From NCBI GenBank assembly GCA_029212925.1, contig JARGOB010000008.1:62001-126000 (forward strand): DNA of 64,000 bases, read 5' to 3'. Each line of letters starts with the position of its first letter. Within the stretch, counting starts at the first letter, position 1. The DNA is from Coxiellaceae bacterium. Lineage in GTDB: Bacteria; Pseudomonadota; Gammaproteobacteria; Coxiellales; Coxiellaceae. The notes beneath the pieces were generated by a model. The model saw only the letters and a list, made by a program, of their open reading frames with translations. It did no database searches and had not been told where the DNA came from. The position numbers and the translations under genes are program-made. Positions 20,786 through 30,154 of the stretch are shown here, piece after piece.

Positions 20786-21511
20786 ATGAATACAAATACA
20801 ATGAGTGCGGCTCAGTTGCATACACAAGCTCAGTATCCTGTAGGGATGGAAGCGTATTTATCTCGGTGGGATGCGAAGTATAAACAAGAAATCAAAACGA
20901 TTGATTTATTTAATGCTGATAAGACATCGACTTGGTCATTAAAGCAGAAGCAGTTTTTCATTAAAGTGTTCTATCATTTGAGAGGCCACTTTGCCGAATT
21001 TTTATGGTATATGGGTAACTTTGCTCCGGATGCTAGTACTAAAGAAATGATTCTTAGAAATATTCGCGACGAATTTAATCAAAATGGTTTATCGCATGAG
21101 CAATTATATTTTCTTTTTGCTGAGGCATTTGATGTGGACTTAACTTTTGAGCTGTTAGATGAAACCGCGTATTTGCCATTTGCGCGTGAGTACATTGACG
21201 GTCAATTGCGCTGGTTGCGCACAAAAGATTGGTCCAATCGATTGGCGTTTTTCGCTGCAATTGAACGTTTGGATAATGTTGACTACCTTAATTTCCATGA
21301 TATAGCGGTGAGTATGGGCGCTGAAAAAAAAGCATTGACGTTTTTTAATGTGCATATTTGTGCTGATCATTTCGAAGGAATTTTGGCTAGTGCCTTTGGA
21401 GAATTGTGGCAACAAAATCAAGATTTAGTTAAACATGTTTTCGAGTTTGTTAAAGATTATCAAGTTGGGATGCTGAGTAAACTTTCAGAAGCAGTGTTTA
21501 GTTATTCGTAG
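20786..21511 (+). CDS. Heme-oxygenase-fold (TenA/PqqC/CADD-like) putative iron enzyme
   Basis: A 241-residue all-helical protein of the TenA/PqqC-like superfamily. Possible metal ligands are spaced as in heme-oxygenase-like di-iron oxidases and Chlamydia CADD: Glu and His in RDEFNQNGLSHEQLYFLF, Glu in FFAAIERLDNVDYLNF, and His/Asp/His in FFNVHICADHFEGIL. Such proteins are iron-dependent oxygenases or oxidases on small molecules (CADD acts in p-aminobenzoate synthesis). It sits 197 bp after one CqsS-like kinase and 26 bp before the other, suggesting that its product or substrate is related to what they sense. The reaction cannot be named. Confidence 0.75.
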   Translation: MNTNTMSAAQLHTQAQYPVGMEAYLSRWDAKYKQEIKTIDLFNADKTSTWSLKQKQFFIKVFYHLRGHFAEFLWYMGNFAPDASTKEMILRNIRDEFNQNGLSHEQLYFLFAEAFDVDLTFELLDETAYLPFAREYIDGQLRWLRTKDWSNRLAFFAAIERLDNVDYLNFHDIAVSMGAEKKALTFFNVHICADHFEGILASAFGELWQQNQDLVKHVFEFVKDYQVGMLSKLSEAVFSYS

Positions 21512-21537
21512 TAACGAGTGATTAGAAGTAGTCCGCC

Positions 21538-23388
21538 ATGTTTAAAATGCTATTGTATGTGAAAAATGAGATTTCGCGTCGTGTTGAAGCGTATGGTGGT
21601 CAGTATATTGCTTTTGGTATTTTTGGTGCAATAAACTATCCGACTTTCTACTTAGTTTGGTTTTATTTATCTCAGCAATCTTATGAGAGTGTAATACTTC
21701 GCTCTTTAGGCACTGCGTTATGTATCCCTTTAATTTTTTATAGATACTGGCCTAAGGTGCTTAAGTCATGGTTGCCAACCTACTGGTATGTGACCCTTAC
21801 ATTTTGTTTGCCTTTTTTCTTTACTTATATGTTGTTAAGAAATAATGCTTCTGATGTTTGGTTAATGAGTACCACCGTTGTCATGGTGTGGCTGATGCTA
21901 TTAGTCGATGCCATAAGCTTTGTCGTGATATTAATGTTTGGAACGTTTTCCGCTTGGCTGATTTACAAATTTACTTCACCAGTGCCGTTCAATAATCCCA
22001 ATATTCATGCTCTGATTGCACAATACTTTGGTTCGTTGGCGGTTGTATTAATTTTCGCGCGTGGCAAAGAGCGCATAACAGGGAGAAAAATGCGGTTAAA
22101 GGCTGAGGCAGCCAATGCGGCAAAGACGGAGTTTATTGCCAATATGAGTCATGACATACGCACACCCATTACTGGTATGCTGGCGATGGTGCAAGACTTA
22201 TTAAATACGGCTGAGAAAGCTAAAAGCAGTAGGGTTAATGAGCGAGCGGTTTTGGATGATATGGTTAAAACTGTTCAGCGTGATGGTGAGCTATTAATGG
22301 GTGCTACAGACGAGTTGTTGCATCTCTGTAATGAAATCCTTGAAGTGGTGCAGTTGGAGTTCGGTGAGCCTGTAGAGGTTAATGAATCATTTAGTGTGTC
22401 GGAGTTGGTGCAGCATAATATAGACTTATTATTACCAAATGCACAGCATAAGAAATTGCAACTATCAGCGATGATCGAACCGACAGTGCCTCAGTATTTG
22501 TTTGGTGCAAGGTCTTATTTGGATCGTTCCTTGTTAAACCTATTAAGTAATGCGTTAAAATTTACAGATATCGGCTACGTTAAGGTGACGGTATCAGAAG
22601 TGAAACCAGCGGAGAATGAATATAAGGCGGGTGATAGGGTAACGCTGCAGATAAAGGTTGAAGACAGTGGTATTGGTATTCCAAAAGATAAATTCAATAC
22701 TATTTTCGAGCACTTTTCTCGTTTGTCTCCTTCTTACGAGGGGGTGTATAAGGGTTCTGGTCTCGGGTTGCATACTGTAAGGCGCTATGTGGATTCCATG
22801 CGTGGAAAGATTGAGCTGCAGAGTGAATTAGGCAAGGGTGCTTGTTTTATTTTAACAATACCCTTTCGTGTTGCTGATCATAAGGTAAAGATAACCACCT
22901 CTGATCGCGCATTGCATTCGATGAAGCCAACCACTTTAGCTGATGCGGTTAAAGAGGCGTCCAATGGCGCTTCGGTGAATGGCGAGCCAGTGGCAACGAT
23001 ATTGGTGGTGGAAGACAATACGTTAGCAGCAATGGCGGTGACGTTAGTGTTACAGCCCTTTCGCTGTGCTGTTGATGTGGCTGAAGATGGCGCGGAAGCA
23101 CTTAAAAAAGCCAAAAAGAAGAATTATCAGTTGATCTTTATGGATATTGGTTTGCCCGATTTAAGTGGTATTGAGGTGGCGAAGCAGATTCGAACTTTAT
23201 CAAACACGGCACGTGCTAATGTGCCTATTGTGGTGTTAACCGGGCACAGTTGTGATGTGAAAACCCGGCAAGAGTATTTAGCGGCAGGTATTCAAGATGT
23301 GGTGACTAAGCCAGTGCGTCCATTGGTATTGGAAGCTATTTTGCAGCGGTTTGTGTTTAGTCAGATTGGCGACAAAAAATCCAATTAG
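21538..23388 (+). CDS. CqsS/LqsS-like membrane hybrid histidine kinase with REC domain
   Basis: A 616-residue paralogue of the 18516 kinase. The membrane domain is similar (YPTFYLVWFY, QSYESVILR, YWPKVLKSWLPTYW, LPFFFTYMLLRNN). HisKA carries His205 (NMSHDIRTP), the HATPase domain has LLSNALKFT, DSGIGIPKDKF and GSGLGLHTV, and a C-terminal receiver has Asp536 (LIFMDIGLPDLSG). Unlike its neighbour it has no Hpt domain, so it may hand phosphate to the neighbour's Hpt or to a separate protein. The 3' end overlaps the convergent yaaA gene by 32 bp. Confidence 0.9.
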   Translation: MFKMLLYVKNEISRRVEAYGGQYIAFGIFGAINYPTFYLVWFYLSQQSYESVILRSLGTALCIPLIFYRYWPKVLKSWLPTYWYVTLTFCLPFFFTYMLLRNNASDVWLMSTTVVMVWLMLLVDAISFVVILMFGTFSAWLIYKFTSPVPFNNPNIHALIAQYFGSLAVVLIFARGKERITGRKMRLKAEAANAAKTEFIANMSHDIRTPITGMLAMVQDLLNTAEKAKSSRVNERAVLDDMVKTVQRDGELLMGATDELLHLCNEILEVVQLEFGEPVEVNESFSVSELVQHNIDLLLPNAQHKKLQLSAMIEPTVPQYLFGARSYLDRSLLNLLSNALKFTDIGYVKVTVSEVKPAENEYKAGDRVTLQIKVEDSGIGIPKDKFNTIFEHFSRLSPSYEGVYKGSGLGLHTVRRYVDSMRGKIELQSELGKGACFILTIPFRVADHKVKITTSDRALHSMKPTTLADAVKEASNGASVNGEPVATILVVEDNTLAAMAVTLVLQPFRCAVDVAEDGAEALKKAKKKNYQLIFMDIGLPDLSGIEVAKQIRTLSNTARANVPIVVLTGHSCDVKTRQEYLAAGIQDVVTKPVRPLVLEAILQRFVFSQIGDKKSN

Positions 23389-24133
23389 TGTCCGTTGATA
23401 TTTCTTTATTTAGTCGATAGTTTTCTAGATCAAACCGTTTAATATCTTCTGTTTTACTGAGTTGATGTTTGGCGACAAAGCGAGTCATGAGGCCGCGTGC
23501 GCGTTTGGCGTAGATACCAATCATTTTAAATTCATTACCACGTTGTTGTTTAAATTGAGCCGTGATTATGGGAATGGATAATTGCTTTTTATCCAGCGCT
23601 TTAAAGTATTCGTTAGATGCAAGATTTAAAAGCGTGTCGTGAGACTGTTGTTTGGCTAGCTTATTGATGGCGGTGGTTAGTGAATCTTGCCAGAAAGTAT
23701 ATAAATCTTTGCAATCATTAACAGCCAGCTTGGTTTTCATTTCTAGGCGGTAGGGTTGTATTAAATCCATTGGCCTTAGGTAGCCGTATAGCCCTGATAA
23801 AATCAGTAAATGCTGTTGTAGGTACTCTAACTGTTTTTTATTGAAGTCATCGACTTGCAGCCCTTGATAGGCGTCGCCTTGTAAGGCAAATACAGCGGGT
23901 TTAGCATTATTACTGTTATATTGGCTCACATCAAAATCTTGGAACCGTTGGAAATTGAGTTGAGTCAGTGCAGGGCTGAGCGACATGAGTTGCTGTAACT
24001 TCTTTTCACTCAGTTGTTGTAAGTTATTCACCAGCTCAGCAATGTGCTTTTTATTTTGCGGTTGCGTTGTTTTGATGGCGTATGTTTGTGCATCGAAGTT
24101 TTGTTTTTTTGCTGGTGATAAAATTAATAGCAT
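23357..24133 (-). CDS. yaaA: Peroxide stress protein YaaA
   Basis: A 258-residue member of the YaaA/DUF328 (UPF0246) family. Signatures: MLLILSPAKKQNF at the start, LNFQRFQDF, VFALQGDAYQGL, LLILSGLYGYLRPMDLIQPYRLEM, NLASNEYFKAL and GIYAKRARGLMTRFV. In E. coli YaaA lowers free iron during peroxide stress and protects DNA. It is followed upstream by a tiny HTH gene (2-bp gap) in the same direction. Confidence 0.95.
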   Translation of the reverse strand: MLLILSPAKKQNFDAQTYAIKTTQPQNKKHIAELVNNLQQLSEKKLQQLMSLSPALTQLNFQRFQDFDVSQYNSNNAKPAVFALQGDAYQGLQVDDFNKKQLEYLQQHLLILSGLYGYLRPMDLIQPYRLEMKTKLAVNDCKDLYTFWQDSLTTAINKLAKQQSHDTLLNLASNEYFKALDKKQLSIPIITAQFKQQRGNEFKMIGIYAKRARGLMTRFVAKHQLSKTEDIKRFDLENYRLNKEISTDTNWIFCRQSD

Positions 24134-24135
24134 GG

Positions 24136-24345
24136 TTAAGCAACCTGCGCCATGCAGTAGGCTTGCAATAAGCGATTAAACGTTTTTGATGTGATTTGAT
24201 TCACTTCGCGTTTATGTAAACGATAAATCGTGGTTGTTGACAGTTTGCTCAATTTGGCAATCTCTTGTGTTGAATAATCCTTTCCGTACAGTTCGGCTAG
24301 CAACTGTTGTGCATTGTGTACAGCCCTGAGTTTGTCAGTATGCAT
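24136..24345 (-). CDS. Small helix-turn-helix DNA-binding protein
   Basis: The ATG at 24345 with GGAGG 5 bp upstream gives 69 residues and is preferred to the ATG at 24363. The sequence has an HTH-like region (YSTQEIAKLSKLSTTTIYRL), then KREVNQITSKTFNRLLQAY, resembling a compact Cro/C1-type fold. It stands directly before yaaA and may regulate it or the divergent region. No specific family can be named. Confidence 0.7.
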   Translation of the reverse strand: MHTDKLRAVHNAQQLLAELYGKDYSTQEIAKLSKLSTTTIYRLHKREVNQITSKTFNRLLQAYCMAQVA

Positions 24346-24399
24346 CTTTTCCTCCATGTGCATTGACGATAAAAATAAAACAGACAGTTTAAAGCAAAA

Positions 24400-25425
24400 T
24401 TATTTTTTTGATACCGTTTTTTGTAAAATCTTATTATAAGACTCTGGGTCGATATTTGAGCCGCATAAAATAATCGCTACACGTTTATTATGCAGCAATG
24501 GTTTGAGTGGTCCGAGCAACCCTGCGGTAGCGGCAGCGCCGGCAGGTTCGACAGCAAATAGCAGGTGTTGAAATAACCACTGCATGGCTTCGCGGATTTG
24601 ATCGTCATCGACATTGACAATGCCGTCAACGGATTGTGCGCATAGTGAGTAGCTGTACGGCTCGGCGTGTGGTGCGGATAAGCTATCAGCAATGCTGGTT
24701 AATGTTTCTGCTTTAACGGCAACCCCCTGTTGAAAGCTTTCGCTCATCGTATTGCAGCCATGAGGTTCAACGCCATAGACTTTGCAGTTGGGTTGTATTT
24801 GTTTAATGGCATTGGCCATGCCGGCGATTAAGCCGCCGCCACCGACAGCGACCACAACAGCGTCTAGATTTGGCAGTTGTTGGCATAATTCAGCGCCGAG
24901 GGAGCCAGTGCCTAAGGCAACGCCTACTCCTTCATAAGGATGAATCAGGGTGCGACCTTCATTTTTTTGAATTACGGCGACACGGTCGAATAGTTCGTGC
25001 ATATCGTTAGTAAAGATGACCTCGGCACCTAAATCGCGGCATTGTTGTACGCGAACGGCGTTAGCTGTTTTCGGCATCAGTACTTTGGCGTTGGTGTTAA
25101 AGCAGTGGGCGGCATAGCTAACGGCAATGGCGTGGTTGCCAGCACTGATGGCGGTGATGCCTTTTGCGAGCTGCTCATCATTGAGTTGCATTACGCTGGC
25201 GACAGCGCCACGGGCTTTAAAAGTACCAGTGTGTTGCCAACATTCGATCTTGTAAAATAATTCACCTTGTTCACCAATCAAGTCTTTAGTGCGATGGGTT
25301 TGTATTTGCCAAGTAGGTGTTGTTAATACCCACGGTTGAATTTTTTTTTGTGTGGCTAAAATTGATTCAATAGTGGGGGGTGTAATGTCATCGGCTTGGC
25401 GCTCGACGGCTGTAATTAATTCCAT
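24400..25425 (-). CDS. PLP-dependent threonine/serine dehydratase-like protein
   Basis: A 341-residue fold-type II PLP enzyme. The Schiff-base lysine lies in HTGTFKARGA (about residue 70), followed by SAGNHAIAVSYAA, the glycine-rich phosphate loop VAVGGGGLIAGMA, and a C-terminal CGSNIDPES. There is no ACT regulatory domain, so it resembles catabolic threonine ammonia-lyase, serine racemase or related dehydratases rather than biosynthetic IlvA. Exact substrate is uncertain. It is divergent from the LuxR-type regulator at 25644. Confidence 0.88.
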   Translation of the reverse strand: MELITAVERQADDITPPTIESILATQKKIQPWVLTTPTWQIQTHRTKDLIGEQGELFYKIECWQHTGTFKARGAVASVMQLNDEQLAKGITAISAGNHAIAVSYAAHCFNTNAKVLMPKTANAVRVQQCRDLGAEVIFTNDMHELFDRVAVIQKNEGRTLIHPYEGVGVALGTGSLGAELCQQLPNLDAVVVAVGGGGLIAGMANAIKQIQPNCKVYGVEPHGCNTMSESFQQGVAVKAETLTSIADSLSAPHAEPYSYSLCAQSVDGIVNVDDDQIREAMQWLFQHLLFAVEPAGAAATAGLLGPLKPLLHNKRVAIILCGSNIDPESYNKILQKTVSKK

Positions 25426-25538
25426 GCCTATGTCCCTATTATTTTGGTGCGCTTATTAGAGCGATTCATTGTTTAAATTGCAAGTACAAATGCGAATGCA
25501 AAAATAATTACTTTTTTTATGCACGTATCATATCGGGA

Positions 25539-25570
25539 AGCTATTCCCAGTTGGTGAGGTGGGAATAGCT
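25539..25570. promoter_or_regulatory. Hairpin between dehydratase and LuxR-type gene
   Basis: Perfect 10-bp inverted repeat AGCTATTCCC / GGGAATAGCT with a 12-nt loop, in the divergent region 74 bp before the LuxR-type gene. There is no T-tract on the plus side. A 13-bp sequence just upstream (25520-25532, TGCACGTATCATA) recurs at 30618-30630. Confidence 0.5.
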
Positions 25571-25643
25571 CAAATACGGGTATTATTTTGCGTAGTGGTT
25601 TGGTAGTTTTAGGTGCGCGCGAAACAAACACAAAGGAGTTGAG

Positions 25644-26087
25644 ATGCAAGATTATTGGCAACAGGTGTGGAGTGAAGCGTTATCGGATTCTCAGGATCAG
25701 AGGCAGCAAAGTTTTGTCAATTTGCAAATGATTCGAGAGCAAGCTTTGTTAGATGCAGAGGCAGCTAAGTCGCCTATTATGCGGCGCTATCGTTATCACT
25801 TGCAGAACGGTAATAATGGCCCGCGTGGCCCGGCGGTTTTTTTAGGTGCGCGTTATCTCGGTGTTTATTTAACGTGCCGTGAAGCGCATTGTGGGGTGTT
25901 GTTATTGCGGGGCATGACTTATAAAGCGATTGGCCGACAACTGCAGATTTCATCGCGCACGGTGGAGTATTACATTAACAATATAAAAAGAAAATTGCGC
26001 TGCCGACGGCGCACAGAAGTGATTGCGCACTTGTTGCAAAGTGATTTTTTGCAGAACTTATCTCATGCGATGTCATCCCCGGCTTGA
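25644..26087 (+). CDS. LuxR-type HTH transcriptional regulator
   Basis: A 147-residue protein. The C-terminal half is a GerE/LuxR-type HTH: TCREAHCGVLLLRGMTYKAI, then GRQLQISSRTVEYYINNIKRKL. The N-terminal half is short, polar and without a recognisable autoinducer-binding or receiver domain. Small LuxR-type proteins of this kind are common in Legionella and Coxiella. The start is supported by AAAGGAGTTGAG. The last residues (MSSPA and stop) are encoded by a dispersed repeat that begins at 26071. Confidence 0.88.
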   Translation: MQDYWQQVWSEALSDSQDQRQQSFVNLQMIREQALLDAEAAKSPIMRRYRYHLQNGNNGPRGPAVFLGARYLGVYLTCREAHCGVLLLRGMTYKAIGRQLQISSRTVEYYINNIKRKLRCRRRTEVIAHLLQSDFLQNLSHAMSSPA

Positions 26088-26169
26088 GGGAGCTGTGAAG
26101 CGGTTGTCTCGAAGGGGTATCCCGGATTTGCGTTACTTGCAATGGTGGTGTTACCAAGCGGGATGACAG
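26071..26169. repeat. Dispersed repeat (TGTCATCCC family), overlaps a gene end
   Basis: Opens with TGTCATCCCCGGCTTGAG and closes with CGGGATGACAG, giving inverted ends. It contains the last codons and stop of the LuxR-type gene. It is related to the copies at 28761, 33067, 40051, 41256, 50731 and 58673. Confidence 0.8.
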
Positions 26170-26199
26170 GCTTTAGCCTGGCATGCTATATTGCTGGCC

Positions 26200-26904
26200 A
26201 TGTCACACTCACCAACCATCGGCGGCAGCAGCTGCCACGTTATTTTGGCTGATCTCAATCAGCTGGAAGATCGTTTGGATGAATACAGCAGTTATTTATC
26301 TGAGACCGAAAGTGAGCGAGCGCATCGCTTTGTTAATCAACAATTGCGTGATAGTTTTGCATTGGCGCATGGTTGGTTGCGAGAGCAGTTGAGTGGATAC
26401 TTAAATACTGCACCGGCTGAGCTGCGGTTTGATAGTAACCAATACGGCAAGCCTTTTTTGATCGGTGGTGAATTGCAGTTTAACTTGTCACACTCCAAGC
26501 AGCGTGTGGCGTTAGTGGTATCGCAAAAGGGTGATGTGGGGATCGATATTCAGCATCATGATACTAAGGTGGAGTTGGCTGCGATTGCTAAACGGTTTTT
26601 TGCTACTGAAGAGGCGGCATGGTTTGATGCCACGCCAGAAGCAGAGCGGTTGTCTGTGTTTTATAAAATATGGTCGTTAAAAGAGGCATATATCAAAGCA
26701 GTGGGCATGGGTATGTCATTGCCTTTGTCGTCATTTGCATTTGCAGAAAATGCAGCGGGTGAGGTGGTGTTAGTGCGTGAGCCTAAAGAATCTCTTCCAG
26801 CCAAATGGTGTGCGTCTTACCATGACACAGTAGCGGACTATGCCTTGGCTGTGGTCACTGAAACGGTCACATCAACATTATTTATACCACCACTTTCAGG
26901 TTGA
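26200..26904 (+). CDS. 4'-phosphopantetheinyl transferase (Sfp type)
   Basis: About 234 residues from the ATG at 26200 (a TTG at 26191 in frame is an alternative; neither has a strong ribosome site). Catalytic and magnesium-binding motifs are present: VGIDIQHH and KIWSLKEAYIKAVGMG, with FNLSHSKQRVALVV before them. The enzyme moves phosphopantetheine from CoA to carrier proteins. The Sfp class usually serves fatty acid, polyketide or nonribosomal synthases, none of which is in this window. Confidence 0.92.
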   Translation: MSHSPTIGGSSCHVILADLNQLEDRLDEYSSYLSETESERAHRFVNQQLRDSFALAHGWLREQLSGYLNTAPAELRFDSNQYGKPFLIGGELQFNLSHSKQRVALVVSQKGDVGIDIQHHDTKVELAAIAKRFFATEEAAWFDATPEAERLSVFYKIWSLKEAYIKAVGMGMSLPLSSFAFAENAAGEVVLVREPKESLPAKWCASYHDTVADYALAVVTETVTSTLFIPPLSG

Positions 26905-26950
26905 AGGTATTTCGATTTTCCCCTTACTATTCATGCAGATATTTTTAAAA

Positions 26951-26970
26951 TTTAATATTGATTTAATTTT
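26951..26970 (+). promoter_or_regulatory. PmrA-box-like direct repeat
   Basis: TTTAATATT, a GA spacer, then TTTAATTTT: two 9-bp units with a 2-bp spacer, as in the PmrA consensus of Legionella/Coxiella. It lies 53 bp before the start of the 286-residue protein. Surrounding sequence is AT-rich, which weakens the case. Confidence 0.45.
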
Positions 26971-27022
26971 TTGTGGCTATGCTGGTTTGATGAATTATAA
27001 AAATAACGAAAAAGTGTAAAGT

Positions 27023-27883
27023 ATGAGTAGGCAAGAATTCACAATAGAAGAGCAGCAGACAAGACTCAAGAATCACCGGATAGCTATTCGTGAAAACATG
27101 TTTCTAAATGCACGGACTAAACTGGCTTTTATAAAAAGACTTATAGCGGTTAGTCCAGTATTAAAGGCTGCTATTGAAAATTATACAATGAAAGACAGTG
27201 AGGAAATAACTGATTTTGAGTTTCTTGGTTGCTATCGTCGCATGCAACATAAAGCTGCAAAATTAATTGACGCTTACCAGCAGTATTTTGCTGATGTAGA
27301 CATGGAGCCTGAGTTTGTTAACCCCGCGATCGCGGATCGCTTTTTGGCGGCGTGTCATAAAATAGAGTCAGCTTTTTTTGCGGATAGCGGTGAGCCTCAT
27401 CTAGGCTTGTTTGGAAGTACACCTTACGTAATGTTAGAGCGCTTAGAGTCAGGTAAGGCAATGCTGAAACAGGTGCAGAATTTGCGACGGGATCGAAATT
27501 TTGCTGTAACAGCAGCCCAGATAGCGGATGATTTTCAACGTCAGGTGGAAGAGGCAGGTGCGCAGGCGCAAGCGGCTGTGGATATTTATCTTGTGGATGG
27601 GCCGTTGTTTGCTGAGCTGGAGGGAGTAGAGGCTGAGAATGGTGTGGAGGATAAGGCGGCTGAGGCGACAGCTGGAGTAGAGGCTGAGGATGTTGTGGAG
27701 GACAAGGCAGCTGAAGTGCCAGCTGGAGTAGGTGGTGTGCCTGGGACACTTTTTGCTGGCGCGCGCGGAAGAGCTACAGGTGATGCTGGTTTAAAAGGTG
27801 GTGATCGTCGTCCTGATTCTGGTGTTGATGAAGGCGAAGAGTCTGTAGGAGCCTCTGCTGCTAAGCGTGTCCGCACGGTTTAG
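27023..27883 (+). CDS. Unknown protein with c-Myc-like NLS and tandem repeat, possible effector
   Basis: A 286-residue soluble protein of unrecognised family. Residues 1-185 are helical. About residues 199-235 are two near-identical 17-residue units (51 bp each) of the type GVEAENGVEDKAAEA / GVEAEDVVEDKAAEV. The C-terminus is acidic (DEGEES) and then basic, ending SAAKRVRTV, which resembles the PAAKRVKLD nuclear localisation signal of c-Myc. An acidic patch 10-17 residues before the end also fits the E-block of Dot/Icm substrates. A PmrA-box-like site lies upstream. Confidence 0.75.
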   Translation: MSRQEFTIEEQQTRLKNHRIAIRENMFLNARTKLAFIKRLIAVSPVLKAAIENYTMKDSEEITDFEFLGCYRRMQHKAAKLIDAYQQYFADVDMEPEFVNPAIADRFLAACHKIESAFFADSGEPHLGLFGSTPYVMLERLESGKAMLKQVQNLRRDRNFAVTAAQIADDFQRQVEEAGAQAQAAVDIYLVDGPLFAELEGVEAENGVEDKAAEATAGVEAEDVVEDKAAEVPAGVGGVPGTLFAGARGRATGDAGLKGGDRRPDSGVDEGEESVGASAAKRVRTV

Positions 27884-27904
27884 TCATCAGATTGATCAAA
27901 TCAT

Positions 27905-27933
27905 TTGATTTAGGGTTAATTATTGCGTAGAAT
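27905..27933 (+). promoter_or_regulatory. Sigma-70-type promoter for rplU-rpmA
   Basis: TTGATT (27905-27910), a 17-bp spacer and TAGAAT (27928-27933), 33 bp before the rplU ATG. Confidence 0.65.
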
Positions 27934-27966
27934 GCCCAATCCAATTTGATAGGTAGAGGTTTAGCC

Positions 27967-28344
27967 ATGTATGCGATTATACAGAGCGGCGGTAAGCAAT
28001 ATCGCGTCGCTGAAGGAGACAAATTAAAGCTAGAAAAATTAGCTGTAGATCAAGGAGATACAGTTGAGTTTGATCGTGTTTTGCTAGTGGCAAACGGTGA
28101 CGATTTTAAGGTAGGAACACCTTTTGTTGACGGCGTTAAAGTGGCGGCAACGGTAGTTTCGCACGGTCGTGGCAAGAAAGTTGAGATTTTGAAATTTAAG
28201 CGTCGTAAGCACCATATGAAACGTATGGGTCATCGCCAAGATTACACTGAAGTGGAAATCACTGGCATTGGCGGCGGTGCGGCAAAGAAAAAAGCGGCTC
28301 CTAAGAAAAAAGCAGCTGCGAAAACCGAAGAAGCGGGAGAATAA
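27967..28344 (+). CDS. rplU: 50S ribosomal protein L21
   Basis: The ATG at 27967 gives 125 residues: [18 protein letters not shown] through [32 protein letters not shown], the L21 signature. It is about 20 residues longer than usual because of a Lys/Ala-rich tail ([21 protein letters not shown]). It binds 23S rRNA in the large subunit. Three bp separate it from rpmA. Confidence 0.97.
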   Translation: MYAIIQSGGKQYRVAEGDKLKLEKLAVDQGDTVEFDRVLLVANGDDFKVGTPFVDGVKVAATVVSHGRGKKVEILKFKRRKHHMKRMGHRQDYTEVEITGIGGGAAKKKAAPKKKAAAKTEEAGE

Positions 28345-28347
28345 CCC

Positions 28348-28620
28348 ATGGCACATAAGAAAGCGGGTGGTAGTACCCGTAATGGTCGCGATTCCAACCC
28401 TAAGATGCTGGGTGTGAAGAAATTTGGTGGTGAAGCTGTTGTGGCTGGCAATATCATTGTTAGACAACGCGGTACACACTGGCATGCTGGCGATAACGTT
28501 GGTATTGGTCGTGATCACACGATTTATGCTTTAGTGGCTGGTCAAGTGGCTTTTGTTGTTAAAGGTCCTAAGGGTCGTAAGTTTGTGACGGTTCTTCCTG
28601 AAGAACAAGCCGCAGCGTAA
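28348..28620 (+). CDS. rpmA: 50S ribosomal protein L27
   Basis: A 90-residue protein with the L27 signature ([19 protein letters not shown], then [36 protein letters not shown]). Its N-terminal tail reaches the peptidyl transferase centre. Second gene of the rplU-rpmA operon, as in most bacteria. Confidence 0.98.
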   Translation: MAHKKAGGSTRNGRDSNPKMLGVKKFGGEAVVAGNIIVRQRGTHWHAGDNVGIGRDHTIYALVAGQVAFVVKGPKGRKFVTVLPEEQAAA

Positions 28621-28641
28621 GAATGCCATATTTGGCCAATC

Positions 28642-28719
28642 TCATACGATTTTATATTTTTTAAAACCCTCATGTATGCACTTATACACTCCGGTTTTTC
28701 GAAATATAAAATCGTATGA
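28642..28719. repeat. Large palindrome after rpmA
   Basis: Perfect 18-bp arms: TCATACGATTTTATATTT at 28642-28659 and its complement at 28702-28719, with a 42-nt centre that adds further pairing (AAAACC / GGTTTT and TGTAT / ATACA). It can fold as one long hairpin and may end the rplU-rpmA transcript or be a palindromic element. Confidence 0.8.
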
Positions 28720-28760
28720 CCTTGGCTTAAATCTGACATTTTTATTTTCGGTAGCGGCGT

Positions 28761-28790
28761 TGTCATCCCGGGCTTAATCCGGGATCCAGA
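28761..28790. repeat. Dispersed repeat (TGTCATCCC family)
   Basis: Short form: TGTCATCCCGGGCTTAATCC followed by GGGATCCAGA. It lies directly before a terminator, between rpmA and obgE. Confidence 0.8.
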
Positions 28791-28793
28791 ATC

Positions 28794-28821
28794 AAAGGGG
28801 GCTTATTGTCCCCCTTTTTTT
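28794..28821 (+). terminator. Rho-independent terminator after rplU-rpmA
   Basis: Stem AAAGGGGG / CCCCCTTT with an 8-nt loop and a following T run. It separates the ribosomal operon from obgE. Confidence 0.85.
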
Positions 28822-28878
28822 ATTGTGTTTGTTTCGTGTGTATTCTGAGCTCTGGTGCCAATGGTGGCAGCAGGGTAA

Positions 28879-29895
<1,017 letters not shown>

Positions 29896-29925
29896 TCCAA
29901 TTTTTCCTGACAGATGATTTAGTGC

Positions 29926-30056
29926 ATGAATTAATTCATATTACTAGGGTTATCTAATTGATTTATTTATATATTACTCTTATAATCAAATTCTAGAACA
30001 ATAGTATTAAGCGCTTGATTAGTAACTGAAATTTGGCGAGTATAAGTTATTGTTCT
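29926..30056. promoter_or_regulatory. Palindromes upstream of a small gene
   Basis: A perfect 14-bp palindrome ATGAATTAATTCAT (29926-29939) and a separate inverted pair AGAACAATA / TATTGTTCT (29995-30056) lie in the AT-rich gap between obgE and the gene at 30155. They could be operator sites or structured leader; no known motif was recognised. Confidence 0.4.
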
Positions 30057-30154
30057 TCATACTGTCTTAAGTTTGTTTAGATATACTTATTTTTGTGATC
30101 CCGGTGTGTATGGTGCTTGTGAAGGTAATATTTTCTTATTTGGAGAGTTATGTC

